A DNA stretch of 64,000 nucleotides from CAVSCD01 sp963726335 (GTDB lineage Bacteria > Acidobacteriota > Aminicenantia > Aminicenantales > UBA8522): positions 124,001 to 188,000 of the forward strand of contig CAVSCD010000002.1 of assembly GCA_963726335.1 (NCBI GenBank). Reading direction: 5' to 3'. A program made the translations under genes and the position numbers. The notes under the pieces are model-generated. The model had not been told where the DNA came from and searched no databases. It saw only the letters and a program-made list of their open reading frames with translations. This document shows, piece by piece, positions 19,613 to 28,433 of the stretch. Every line of letters starts with the position of its first letter. Within the stretch, counting starts at the first letter, position 1.

Positions 19613-21064
19613 TCAGTCGGCTCTTTCGCTCCCGGGAATATGGACGACCATGAGCGCGGGGTTGCCGTAAAGCGGCTGGACGCGGGGTTTGAAGGCCCCG
19701 TTGAGGTTGATCACCAGCAGACTTCCATCCGCCGACAGCTCCATCCCGAAGGGGATCATCATCGCATAGCCGTACTGCTTGAAATAATAGTCTGTGGGAA
19801 AGGCGATGACCTTCCGAACTCCGGTCTTGGTGTTCAGCTGGACGACCGGCTGCTCCCGATAATCGCCTCCCGGGCCCTGGAGGTCGACGCCCGCCATGTA
19901 ATAGATGTATTTGCCGTCGCCGCTCACGGCGAAACGCGGACAATACCCCTGGCTCCGCCACTGGTTCGTGACGGGTTCGACGCGCCGGCTGTCCGGCCAG
20001 AACTTGAAAATGGCGCCATCCCCTTTGGTCGTCGCCCAGAAGGAATCGTCGGCCGAACGCTTCCGGGTGTAGGTCCGCAGCCGGTACGGGGACCGCTCCG
20101 GGTATTTCATGAAGGTGTTCGTCGCCGGGTTGAAGCTCACGAGATGTCCGCCTCCGCCTGCTTCGACGCACCAGAAGAGCCCGGTGTCCGGATCATGGAG
20201 AGACGACCGGTTGTCCCAAGTGATTCCGGCGGGCGGGTAGCCGCACCAGTTGATTTTTCTCTTGACGACGTCGTAGCTCAGGACCTCGTTCCGGAAACCC
20301 ACGGCGAAGAGAACCCCCCGGCGAGCGTCGACCTTGAACTCGGGCCAGCCGCACTTGGGGATGAGGACGCCGAAGTCTTCGGCCTGGCCCGTGTTGGTAT
20401 CGAATCGCACCAGGTGGCTGCCGGGCCAGCGTTCGTATTGCTCGAGTGTCGGCTTCGGGTCGGGATCCCAATATGTCAGGATCCAGAGAGTCCCGTCGGG
20501 CATGATATCGAGGTCGCCGTGGATCTTGCTGTCCCCGACGCCCCGTTTCTTCCACCCGCAGAGGTCGGCGAAGTCAATGACCTTGCGGATGGTGCGCGCT
20601 GCCGGGTCATACTCAAAAAGGAAGATGTGGGAGTCTTTCGCCCTGTGATCGCCCTCGGCGAAATAGAGCTTCCCGTTGGGCGCGCGCCCGATGCCCGCCC
20701 AATTCGACCAGAGGCTCTTATTGTCCTCGGGAAAATACATCGGGTCGAGGCCGCGGACTGGGGCGAAATCGATGACCGGGGCCTCGCGGGCGACCGTCAT
20801 CCCTTCCGGCCAACCGGCCTTCAGGGCCTCGGGGATTGTCAGAAACTCGGGGCTTCGGTCGGTGACGAACCCGTCCTTCCGGTAAATCCCCTGCCGGTCG
20901 TATTCCTCGTTCCATTGACGGCGCTGGCGCTCGGTGACCTTCTCCCACGGGACCCACTGGTCGTAGGTCTCAAAGGTCCAAGGCTTCCACTCCTGGGCGT
21001 ACGAGGCGACGGCGACGAAACCAAGGATGAAAATGGACAGAAATCGACGTGCCGGGCATATCAT
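19613..21064 (-). CDS. Secreted beta-propeller protein of unknown function
   Basis: 483 residues from the ATG at 21064, chosen because it opens directly on a signal peptide (RRFLSIFILGFVAVASYAQ); the frame extends to a GTG at 21109 without benefit. The body has repeated four-strand blades such as APNGKLYFAEGDH, HIFLFEYDPAARTIRKV, DIMPDGTLWILTYWD, HLVRFDTNTGQAEDFG and GHLVSFNPATNTFMKYPE, typical of NHL/SMP-30/streptogramin-lyase-like propellers. It resembles in style the protein at 26147-28045. I cannot name a substrate; extracellular sugar or peptide binding, or a lyase, are possibilities. Confidence 0.6.
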   Translation of the reverse strand: MICPARRFLSIFILGFVAVASYAQEWKPWTFETYDQWVPWEKVTERQRRQWNEEYDRQGIYRKDGFVTDRSPEFLTIPEALKAGWPEGMTVAREAPVIDFAPVRGLDPMYFPEDNKSLWSNWAGIGRAPNGKLYFAEGDHRAKDSHIFLFEYDPAARTIRKVIDFADLCGWKKRGVGDSKIHGDLDIMPDGTLWILTYWDPDPKPTLEQYERWPGSHLVRFDTNTGQAEDFGVLIPKCGWPEFKVDARRGVLFAVGFRNEVLSYDVVKRKINWCGYPPAGITWDNRSSLHDPDTGLFWCVEAGGGGHLVSFNPATNTFMKYPERSPYRLRTYTRKRSADDSFWATTKGDGAIFKFWPDSRRVEPVTNQWRSQGYCPRFAVSGDGKYIYYMAGVDLQGPGGDYREQPVVQLNTKTGVRKVIAFPTDYYFKQYGYAMMIPFGMELSADGSLLVINLNGAFKPRVQPLYGNPALMVVHIPGSERAD

Positions 21065-21234
21065 CGGAAAAGCTGTGCTCCGGCCATCGCCTTTGACACG
21101 TGTCGACACTCATTAACCATGGAGACTAAATAACCCGCCGCACGGCTAAAGTCAACCAGGATGGGGGAGGATCGGTTCGGGCGGCGGCTGCCATGCTAAA
21201 ATGATCCTCGCAGGTCGCCCGACGGCCCAAATCC

Positions 21235-21260
21235 TGTAACGATCTGCGGTCCCGTTCGTC
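21235..21260 (+). promoter_or_regulatory. Putative ECF sigma-factor promoter (autoregulatory)
   Basis: TGTAAC (21235-21240), a 16-base spacer, then CGTC (21257-21260). This fits the ECF consensus of an 'AAC' -35 element and a 'CGTC' -10 element. The predicted start lies about 14 bases before the sigma-factor ATG at 21282. CCGTTC (21252-21257) and GAACGG (21266-21271) form an inverted repeat overlapping the -10 element. Confidence 0.45.
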
Positions 21261-21281
21261 TATAAGAACGGAACATAAAAT

Positions 21282-21803
21282 ATGGACAAAGAGTCGTTCT
21301 TCAAGGAGGCGGTGGAGGCGAACCAGGACCGTATCTTCCGTATCTGTTGCTGCTACGCTCTCGATCCCGAGGATCGCCGTGACATATACCAGGACACGCT
21401 GATCCACATTTGGAACGGCCTGCGGACATTCAGTGAAGGAGCGCCAGTATCCTCATGGGTCTGCCGGATTGCCGTAAACACCTGCCTGGACCATGTCCGG
21501 ACCGGCGCCAGGCGGAAGAGGCTCTTGGGAAAACGGATCGGCGGAGAGGCCGGAGGGGAACTCGAGAACCTCCCGGCCGATGAGCCCTCACCGGCCGATG
21601 AACGCGTGCGGAGTCTTTACGGCGCCATCGAGCGCCTCCCTCTGGCGGACAAGACCCTCATCTCGCTCTACCTCGAAGACCTCTCGAGCGCCGATATCGC
21701 GGGCGTCACGGGGCTCTCGGAAGGCAACGTCCGGGTCCGGATCCACCGCATCAAGTATGAGCTCAGGTCCATAATGAACGAGGTCAACCATGGAACTCGA
21801 TGA
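21282..21803 (+). CDS. ECF RNA polymerase sigma factor
   Basis: 173 residues with sigma region 2 (DRIFRICCCYALDPEDRRDI, YQDTLIHIWNGL, SSWVCRIAVNTCLDHVR) and region 4 (ERLPLADKTLISLYLEDLSS, DIAGVTGLSEGNVRVRIHR). Regions 1.1 and 3 are absent, as expected for the ECF class. The gene overlaps the next by 14 bases, so the downstream membrane protein is probably its regulator. An ECF-like promoter lies just upstream. Confidence 0.88.
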   Translation: MDKESFFKEAVEANQDRIFRICCCYALDPEDRRDIYQDTLIHIWNGLRTFSEGAPVSSWVCRIAVNTCLDHVRTGARRKRLLGKRIGGEAGGELENLPADEPSPADERVRSLYGAIERLPLADKTLISLYLEDLSSADIAGVTGLSEGNVRVRIHRIKYELRSIMNEVNHGTR

Positions 21804-22422
21804 ATTGAAATCCGCGGCCCAGGCGATCCATGCCCCGGACTTGGGGACCCTGAAGCTTGGAAAAGACGACGGCTGCTCCCGGGGCTTAATTGAAGACTTG
21901 AAATCGGCTGATGCCAGGGAGAAAAAACGCCTCCGCCGTTTCATGTCGGCCTTCATGCTGGCGGGCGTGTTGTTCTCCCTGAGCTTCCTGCGCACGAACC
22001 TCAGCCCGGGCTACAAGGCTGGCCTCTGGCTTCTCGTCTTCACGTATTTCTCCATAGTTACGGTCTCCGGCGTGAAATATTTCAAGCTGGACGAAGTCGA
22101 TTATGCCGAATCGACGGTGGCGTTCCTGGAAAAAGCCGAAAAGCGGTACCGCTACATCGCCCCCTGGGAGTTCTATTACATGATCCCATTCCTGATCATT
22201 CTGGGCGGCGCCGGCTGGCTCCTGGTCTCCGAGATCAGGCTCCTGGTCCCTCCCCAGCATTCGCTCCGAGCCGTTCTCATTTACGCTTGCGCCTATCTCG
22301 CCGTGTGCGTATTCGGGTATGTCATGGCCAAGAAGAACTGGAGGAAGGATAAAAGAGAGGTGCTGGTCAAAGTCCGGGAGGCTTTACGGGAGTTCAAAGA
22401 GAGCCGGTCAGAAGGCTTCTGA
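21790..22422 (+). CDS. Membrane protein coupled to the ECF sigma gene (possible anti-sigma)
   Basis: 210 residues. The cytoplasmic N-terminus (about 50 residues, highly charged) precedes four predicted membrane helices (FMSAFMLAGVLFSLSFL, GLWLLVFTYFSIVTVSGV, YYMIPFLIILGGAGWLLV, AVLIYACAYLAVCVFGYVMA) and a basic C-terminal tail. It overlaps the sigma gene by 14 bases, the usual layout for a membrane anti-sigma partner, but there is no recognisable anti-sigma or zinc-binding motif. Its 3' end overlaps the convergent kinase gene by 29 bases. Confidence 0.68.
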   Translation: MELDELKSAAQAIHAPDLGTLKLGKDDGCSRGLIEDLKSADAREKKRLRRFMSAFMLAGVLFSLSFLRTNLSPGYKAGLWLLVFTYFSIVTVSGVKYFKLDEVDYAESTVAFLEKAEKRYRYIAPWEFYYMIPFLIILGGAGWLLVSEIRLLVPPQHSLRAVLIYACAYLAVCVFGYVMAKKNWRKDKREVLVKVREALREFKESRSEGF

Positions 22423-23839
22423 ATCGTCTCCAGACAGCGCGATAAGCCGCCGCACCCGCGGCATCGGGCGACAGGATGAGCGCCGGCTGGGGCTCGGGCA
22501 TCGGCTCCAAGCCGAGCGCTTCCCTGGCCAGCATCACGGCGCCGAGGACGGACGCGTCCGCGGCGCCGGCTGAAGGCACCTCGACCGGCTTTCCGAAAAC
22601 GTCCGCGACCACCCGATGCCACAACGGATCCTGCGCGGCGCCCCCGGACAACGCGATGCTCCGGCAGGCAACCCATTGCGGCAGGGCGTCCGCGATCTGC
22701 CTCAAATTGAAAACAACGCCCTCGACCGCCGCCCGGACGAGCTGGGCTCGGCCATGCCGGTGGGTCAGGCCATGGCATACGCCGACGGCCGCGGTATCCC
22801 AGACGGGGGCGCGTTCGCCGTGAAGGTAGGGAACGAAGAGGAGCCCGTCGCTCCCTCGATTGACCCGGGAGGCCTGAGCCAGGAGCTCCGAAGCCGGATG
22901 GCGGCTGTGGAACACCTTCCGTCCGAGCCATTCCAGGACGTTGCCGCCGTTGTTGGATGCGCCGCCGGCGATGAAGCGGCGGTCGTCAAGCCGGTAGCAG
23001 AATGTTCGTCCCGAGGGGTCGAGGTGGGGCGAGGCGAGCGTCAGGCGCACGGCGGCGCTCGTTCCGATTGAAACGGCCAACTTCTCCGGACCGGCGGCGC
23101 CGGACCCGAGGTTGGCCAGTGCTCCATCGCTCCCGCCGGGGATGACCGGCAGCCCCGCCGGCAGGCCGAGGGTCACGGCCGACGGACCGGGCAGACGAAA
23201 AACTGCGGACGGCGGCACGACCGGGGGCAGGCAGTCTGTCGTGATCCCCGAGGCGGTCAGGGCCGCATCGTCCCATTGGCCGGTTTCCAAGTTGAGCAGG
23301 CCCGTCGTCGAAGCCAGGGAGGCGTCGGAAATCGTTTCCCCCAGCAGCTTTTTAAGGACGAAATCCTTGAGACCCAGGAACAGCCTCGCCCGCTCGAACA
23401 CATTGGGATGCGCATCCCGAAGGTAGATCAGCTTCACGAACGGCGACATGGGGTGGATGGGTGTTCCCGTGCGGCGGTAGATGTCCCGGCCGGCTTCGCT
23501 CTCGCGCAGGGAACGATAGGATCCGCCGGCCCGGCCGTCCGACCACAGCCAGGCGTTGGTCAGGCACCGCCCCCGGGCGTCGAGGGCGATGAGGCTGTGC
23601 ATGGCGCCGGAAAAGGCGAGCCCGGCCGGGTTCCCGAAGGCGGAACAGGCGTCCGCGGCGGCACGGATGACGTCCACCGTCCGCCGGAAGATCAGCTGCG
23701 GCGACTGCTCGGCCGCGCCGGGAAAAGGTGCCAATGTCCGAGTCGTCCGCCCGGCGCGCGCCAGGATGCGGCCGTCTTCCCCGAGCGCGACGGCCTTGAC
23801 ATTCGTCGTGCCGAGATCGACGCCGATCAAGTACTGCAT
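22394..23839 (-). CDS. FGGY-family carbohydrate kinase (gluconokinase-like)
   Basis: 481 residues, full length for the family. N-terminal ATPase lobe: IGVDLGTTNVKAVAL, LAFSGAMHSLIALDARG, NAWLWSDGRA; C-terminal lobe: GGSDGALANLGSGA, VSIGTSAAVRLTL, GGASNNGGNVLEWLG and SIALSGGAAQDPLWHRVVAD. The 'AMHSLIALD' and 'WsDgRA' forms favour gluconate or a similar acid sugar over xylulose or glycerol. The ATG directly abuts the stop of a small upstream frame (TAAATG). The neighbouring SSS symporter diverges and may supply the substrate. Confidence 0.85.
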   Translation of the reverse strand: MQYLIGVDLGTTNVKAVALGEDGRILARAGRTTRTLAPFPGAAEQSPQLIFRRTVDVIRAAADACSAFGNPAGLAFSGAMHSLIALDARGRCLTNAWLWSDGRAGGSYRSLRESEAGRDIYRRTGTPIHPMSPFVKLIYLRDAHPNVFERARLFLGLKDFVLKKLLGETISDASLASTTGLLNLETGQWDDAALTASGITTDCLPPVVPPSAVFRLPGPSAVTLGLPAGLPVIPGGSDGALANLGSGAAGPEKLAVSIGTSAAVRLTLASPHLDPSGRTFCYRLDDRRFIAGGASNNGGNVLEWLGRKVFHSRHPASELLAQASRVNRGSDGLLFVPYLHGERAPVWDTAAVGVCHGLTHRHGRAQLVRAAVEGVVFNLRQIADALPQWVACRSIALSGGAAQDPLWHRVVADVFGKPVEVPSAGAADASVLGAVMLAREALGLEPMPEPQPALILSPDAAGAAAYRAVWRRFRSLLTGSL

Positions 23840-24040
23840 TTAGAACCACAAGCTCATGAGCAGGATGGCGATCAACCCAGTCAAGCCGATGATCATCTCC
23901 CTGAGCGTCCAGGCCAAGAACGGATCTTTCGGGCTTCGGCCGGACGCGCTCTGTCTAGATGACGGCGCGGCCGCCGAACTCGACTGGCCAGCGTCTACGC
24001 CGCCATCCCGGACGAGTATAGTTGATGATCCAAAATGGAG
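23840..24040 (-). pseudogene. Open frame ending in a membrane helix, abutting the kinase start
   Basis: A 66-codon open frame with no ATG, GTG or TTG near its beginning. Its end reads SGRSPKDPFLAWTLREM then IIGLTGLIAILLMSLWF and a TAA that touches the kinase ATG. One hydrophobic helix preceded by a charged linker resembles the last segment of a sodium:solute symporter or a small symporter accessory protein. I think it is the remnant tail of a deleted or misassembled gene formerly upstream of the kinase. A start lost to an indel is the alternative. Beyond it, 24041-24201 holds only AT-rich upstream sequence for the divergent symporter. Confidence 0.35.
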
Positions 24041-24201
24041 TCAATGAGTGGTCTCTGTAATTAGGGGGACAGCATCGTAAGCCACTAAATTCGATCAGCC
24101 GAATCGGGAATTCAGTGCATGGTGAATGGATTTTGACTTTTATTTTGCTCCGTTAATCGATATATAATATCCGGCTCAGTCAACAGGAGCGGAGCGCAAA
24201 C

Positions 24202-26145
24202 ATGCGATTCCTGGGTCTCGGCGATTACGCCGTCGTCCTGCTCTACTTCGTCGTCCTGATCGGGATCGGCGTTTATTTCCGCAAGAAGGCCGCCGCGAGC
24301 ATGGAGGACTATTTTCTCGCCGGCCGGAAAATGCCCTGGTGGGCCCTCGGCCTTTCCCAGATGTCGTTCTGGTTCGACATGACCGGAACGATGATCATCA
24401 CCTCGTTCCTCTTCCTCCTCGGACCGCGCGGCATCTACATCGAGTTCCGGGGCGGGGCCGGGCTCGTCCTCGTCTTCATGATGCTCTGGGCAGGAAAATG
24501 GCACCGCCGCTCGGGCGTCATCACCGGCGCCGAGTGGATGATGTACCGCTTCGGGAAGGACTTCTGGGCCCATTTCGCCCGGCTGATGATGGTCGTCGCT
24601 TCGGTGACCTCCAACCTGGCTCTCCTCGCCTACTCGTTCAAGGGTGCGGGACTGTTCCTGTCGATGTTCCTGCCGTTCTCGCCGCTCGTCTGCTCCCTCT
24701 TCATGCTGGTCCTGACGGGGCTCTACACCATCGAATCCGGTTTCTACGGCGTCATCTTCTCGGACATCTTCCAATCGCTCTGCATCTGGATCGGCGTCGG
24801 GCTGATCGTGGCCATCGCCGTGACCAAGATCGCCGGGATCGGCGACCTCGGGGCGCTGGCGGCCTCGGTCACCGGGAACCCCAGCTGGCTGAGCGCCACG
24901 CCTCAATGGAAGACACCCATGCCCGCGGGCTACGAGCAGTACAGCTTCCTGTTCATGATGATGCTTTTCTACCTCGGGAAGACGGTCATCCAGGGGCTGG
25001 GGGTCGGAGCCGACCCGCGGTTCTTCGGGGCCAAGAGCGACCGCGACTGCGGCCGCCTGAGCTTTCTGGCCGGCTGGACGTTCATGCTCCGCTGGCCGCT
25101 AATGATTAGCTTCGCCGTGCTCGGGCTCGTCCTGGTCCAAAGCCTGTTCCCCGACCAGGGGGTGCTGGCGCAGGCGGCCGACCTCATCAAGTCCCACGCG
25201 GGGAGCGTGACGCCCAACCAGTGGCCGGAGCTCACGGCGAAGATTATGAATCACCCGCAGGCTTTTCCCCGGGAGCTGACGGACGGCCTGGCCCAGCTCC
25301 TGGGCCAGGACTGGAGCTCAAAGCTCAGCCTGCTGAGCTGGCACGGGACGGTGGACCCGGAAAGGATCCTGCCGGCGGTGCTGCTCCTGGGCGTTCCCGT
25401 GGGGCTGCGCGGGCTGCTGCTCGTGGCGCTCCTGGCCGCAGCCATGTCCACATTCAACGCCATCACCAACGCCACGACCGCCTTCCTGACGCGCGACCTC
25501 TACCAGGGATACATCCGGCCGAAGGCCAGGAACAAAGAGCTGATTACCGTGACCTACGGTTTTGGCGCGCTGGTGATGGGCCTCGGTTTCGTAATGGCCT
25601 ACTCCGTGGAGAGTATCAACGATATCTGGGGATGGATCACCATGGCGCTCGTCGGCGGCATCCTGATCCCGACCGTACTCCGATTATACTGGTGGAGGTT
25701 CAACGGGAGCGGATTCGCCCTCGGCACGCTTCTGGGCCTCGCGGGCGCGCTCGCCCAGCGCGTTTTCCTGCCGCATATGGTGGAATGGCAGCAGTTCGTT
25801 TTTATGGTCGCGGTGGGCCTCGCGGCCAGTCTCGTCGCCACCTATATCCGGCCGCCCACCGAGCGGAGCGTCCTGGAGCACTTCTACCGGACGACCAAGC
25901 CGTTCGGGCTGTGGGGGCCGCTGCGGGGGTCGGTGACGGCGGCCGAGGCCGCCGCGATGTCGCAAGAGCACAAGTATGACATCCTCTCGCTTCCGTTCGC
26001 GCTGGTTTGGCAATTCAGCATCCTGATGCTGCCGCTGCTCCTGATCATCCGGCAGTACCGGTCGTCGGCGGTCGTGGGGGCGATGCTGGCGGTGGCGCTC
26101 ACCGGCCTCTATTTCTTCTGGTACAAGAAGCTCCCCCCCGCCTGA
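24202..26145 (+). CDS. Sodium:solute symporter (SSS family)
   Basis: 647 residues with about 14 membrane helices. SSS features: DYAVVLLYFVVLIGIGVYF, SMEDYFLAGRKMPWWALGLS, TLYTIESGFYGVIFSD-like helix (written GLYTIESGFYGVIFSD), AAAMSTFNAITNATTAFLTR and DLYQGYIRPKARNKEL. AGGAGCGGAG precedes the ATG. Relatives import sugars, sugar acids or amino acids with sodium. The divergent carbohydrate kinase and nearby glycosidases favour a sugar substrate, but the sequence alone does not decide. Convergent with the next propeller gene with one base between stops. Confidence 0.87.
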   Translation: MRFLGLGDYAVVLLYFVVLIGIGVYFRKKAAASMEDYFLAGRKMPWWALGLSQMSFWFDMTGTMIITSFLFLLGPRGIYIEFRGGAGLVLVFMMLWAGKWHRRSGVITGAEWMMYRFGKDFWAHFARLMMVVASVTSNLALLAYSFKGAGLFLSMFLPFSPLVCSLFMLVLTGLYTIESGFYGVIFSDIFQSLCIWIGVGLIVAIAVTKIAGIGDLGALAASVTGNPSWLSATPQWKTPMPAGYEQYSFLFMMMLFYLGKTVIQGLGVGADPRFFGAKSDRDCGRLSFLAGWTFMLRWPLMISFAVLGLVLVQSLFPDQGVLAQAADLIKSHAGSVTPNQWPELTAKIMNHPQAFPRELTDGLAQLLGQDWSSKLSLLSWHGTVDPERILPAVLLLGVPVGLRGLLLVALLAAAMSTFNAITNATTAFLTRDLYQGYIRPKARNKELITVTYGFGALVMGLGFVMAYSVESINDIWGWITMALVGGILIPTVLRLYWWRFNGSGFALGTLLGLAGALAQRVFLPHMVEWQQFVFMVAVGLAASLVATYIRPPTERSVLEHFYRTTKPFGLWGPLRGSVTAAEAAAMSQEHKYDILSLPFALVWQFSILMLPLLLIIRQYRSSAVVGAMLAVALTGLYFFWYKKLPPA

Positions 26146-26146
26146 A

Positions 26147-28045
26147 TTATTTCCGGGGCAGCTCCAAGCTCCAGAGGTGGGAATCGATCACAAAGAAGAG
26201 TCGGCCGCCGACGACGGCCGTCCCCGCGCGGGCGGGCTGGGGAGGCTCGGCCAGCTTCTCGACGGCGAATGTTCCCGGCGTGATGCGCAGGAGCGCCTTC
26301 GTCAGGACCGCATAGAGTTCTCCGTCCGGGCCGAGCTTGAGGCCGTTGTAGGCGATCGCCCCGTGCCCGGCCAGGTCGCGCCGGTGGATGATCCGGCGCG
26401 CTTTCGGATCGAACACAATGAGTGTCGGCGGCGTGGTGATCGCGTAGACGAGACCGTCGCGGGCGACGATAAGCCCATCGACGCCCTCGGCCCCGGGAAC
26501 AGGAACCGTCCGGAAGGAGACCGCCTTCGTCTTCCAGTCCAGGATGTAAATCATCCCTTCCTTCGCGACCGGCGTCGTGCCGTGGCCGCCGCTGATGTTC
26601 GTCCCGGCGACGATATCGCCGTTCGGCAGCGCCGCGAGTTGATAGGTGCTTTGGTCCGGGACGAGATCCGTGTGCTTGATGAGCTGTGACGCCCCTGTCT
26701 TCAGGTCATAGACGGCCAGGCCGCCCCCGACATACCCGTACCCCGGCCAGCCGCTCATCAGCACGTGAGCTCCGTCGGGATGGACGAGCGCGGCATAAGG
26801 CTGGTTGATATCCGGCTGGTACTCGGCCAGGATGCGGGGGTTATCGGTCTTTTCCTTTCCTTCGCCGCTCCACGGGCGCTGGGAGTCGAAGACGCTCAGC
26901 CAGCCCCCCGAGTATTCCGCACTATATATATTGCCGCCAAGTGAATCCGCCGCCTGCCAGCTCCGCGCCCGGCCGAGGATCGCGGTTTTTCCAGTCTTCG
27001 GGTCGAAGGTGAACGTCCACGGAGGATGCCCCGAGGCGCCCCAGACCTTTCCCCCGGGGCCGGGGAAGACGAACCTCACATAGGCACCCTCCGAGTGGTA
27101 GTCGATCGGCAGGCGCCGCGTCCTCCCCGTTTTGGGATCATTGACCTCGAACCATTTGCCGTCCAGGCTGTACGCGCTGACCAGGCGGCCGTCCGGCAGC
27201 CGGTTAAGGATGCTCCCCCAGCCCACGGCCCCGGTGCTCTCGGGCGGGACGTGCCGGCCCTCGGGCAGGGGCGTCTTCGCCCCGTCGTAGAGGATATATT
27301 CCTTGCCGTCGATGCTGCCGTACGCCTTTCCGTCGGCGCCGGAAGAAACGCCGCACGTCCCGGTTTTTCGCTCGGACTCGGCAACGAGCTGCCGGCGCTC
27401 TTTTGTGGCGGGGTTGAAGGCGACGAGGTTATGGCGGGCGACGCCGATCCCGCAGTACACCCAGCCCTTATCGTCGGTCGCCAGGCGCGAAAGATACATC
27501 TCTCCCGGGTCCATGGCCCCGAGGTCCGCCGCCCGGCGGGTTTCGGGATCGAAGGCCACAAGGTGGCAGCCCTCATAGCTCCCGGCATAGACGGTGCCGT
27601 CTCGTCCCTCTGTGAAAGACAGATAAAGGGGCACGTCCACCGGCTTCTCGCGGGCCGTCCAGACGCGCTTCTCGATATCGAGCTCGAGTAGATAGGCGCC
27701 CGAGGTTGTGTAGAGCCGTCCCTTGGAACTGAGCATCACCGAATAGGTCGGCTTGTTCCCGGCCTCTTTCGGGATCCAGATCTGGTCCGACCGGCCGCTT
27801 TCGATATCGGTGACGAGGACCCAGCCCATGGGGCCCTGGTCCATGCTGCTCGCGATGACGACGTTCCGTCCGCCCTTGTCCTTGAGCGCGACGACGCCCC
27901 GCTTCTCGGCAAGCGGCACAGGCACGCCGTGATCGATGAATTGGGCCATGACGCCCGTCGCCGCCATGGACAACACGAGCAGCGCCCCCGCCATCAACCG
28001 GCGCGCGAACCTGGGCAAGTGCCTTTCATTTCTTATGGTCTCCAT
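26147..28045 (-). CDS. Large secreted beta-propeller protein of unknown function
   Basis: 632 residues from the ATG at 28045 (GAGGAG four bases upstream; a GTG 4 codons earlier is less likely). A signal peptide (RLMAGALLVLSMAATGVMA) is followed by many propeller blades of about 45-50 residues: SKGRLYTTSGAYLLELDIEK, GTVYAGSYEGCHLVAFDPE, GWVYCGIGVARHNLVAFNPA, GNIYSAEYSGGWLSVFDSQ, GLAVYDLKTGASQLIKHTD and LVYAITTPPTLIVFDPKA. No catalytic motif is recognised. Same general type as the protein at 19613-21064. Possible roles are extracellular binding or lyase activity. Confidence 0.6.
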   Translation of the reverse strand: METIRNERHLPRFARRLMAGALLVLSMAATGVMAQFIDHGVPVPLAEKRGVVALKDKGGRNVVIASSMDQGPMGWVLVTDIESGRSDQIWIPKEAGNKPTYSVMLSSKGRLYTTSGAYLLELDIEKRVWTAREKPVDVPLYLSFTEGRDGTVYAGSYEGCHLVAFDPETRRAADLGAMDPGEMYLSRLATDDKGWVYCGIGVARHNLVAFNPATKERRQLVAESERKTGTCGVSSGADGKAYGSIDGKEYILYDGAKTPLPEGRHVPPESTGAVGWGSILNRLPDGRLVSAYSLDGKWFEVNDPKTGRTRRLPIDYHSEGAYVRFVFPGPGGKVWGASGHPPWTFTFDPKTGKTAILGRARSWQAADSLGGNIYSAEYSGGWLSVFDSQRPWSGEGKEKTDNPRILAEYQPDINQPYAALVHPDGAHVLMSGWPGYGYVGGGLAVYDLKTGASQLIKHTDLVPDQSTYQLAALPNGDIVAGTNISGGHGTTPVAKEGMIYILDWKTKAVSFRTVPVPGAEGVDGLIVARDGLVYAITTPPTLIVFDPKARRIIHRRDLAGHGAIAYNGLKLGPDGELYAVLTKALLRITPGTFAVEKLAEPPQPARAGTAVVGGRLFFVIDSHLWSLELPRK

Positions 28046-28433
28046 CCTTCTCCTCACTCACCGCGTTGTGCCCGGGCGGAATGCGCTTCCCGGACGTTGA
28101 GACCGTCTATAATCCATGGGCCACGGACCATGACCTGGCGCCCGCCGACGGCTGACTATATCTCCGGCCGAGGCACGGCGTCAAGAAAGTCAGCGCCGCT
28201 TTCCCGGAAGTCAGGCTGCTCCGGAACGCGCGCGTTGGACGTCCCATCAACCCGACATGCCGGCTTAAGAGACCGGCATCCGACGGCCTCAACTTGACTT
28301 TCAATATCGGCAATGTTAGGAGTTGATCATTAGCGCGAGCGGGTCGCAAGCAGAAGGGTATGCAACCTCGGCCGAGTATCAGCCCCCTTCTTCACGACCC
28401 GACGATCTCATGTGTCGAGGAAGGCAAGGGGGA
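28046..28433. other. Gene-free divergent intergenic region
   Basis: 388 bases between the diverging propeller and SBBP/DFG-repeat genes. Frames here (28107-28349 minus, 27929-28297 plus) have no family resemblance. TTGACT at about 28294 is a possible -35 element but I see no good -10 partner. AAGGCAAGGGGGA at the right end is the ribosome-binding site of the next gene. Confidence 0.5.
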
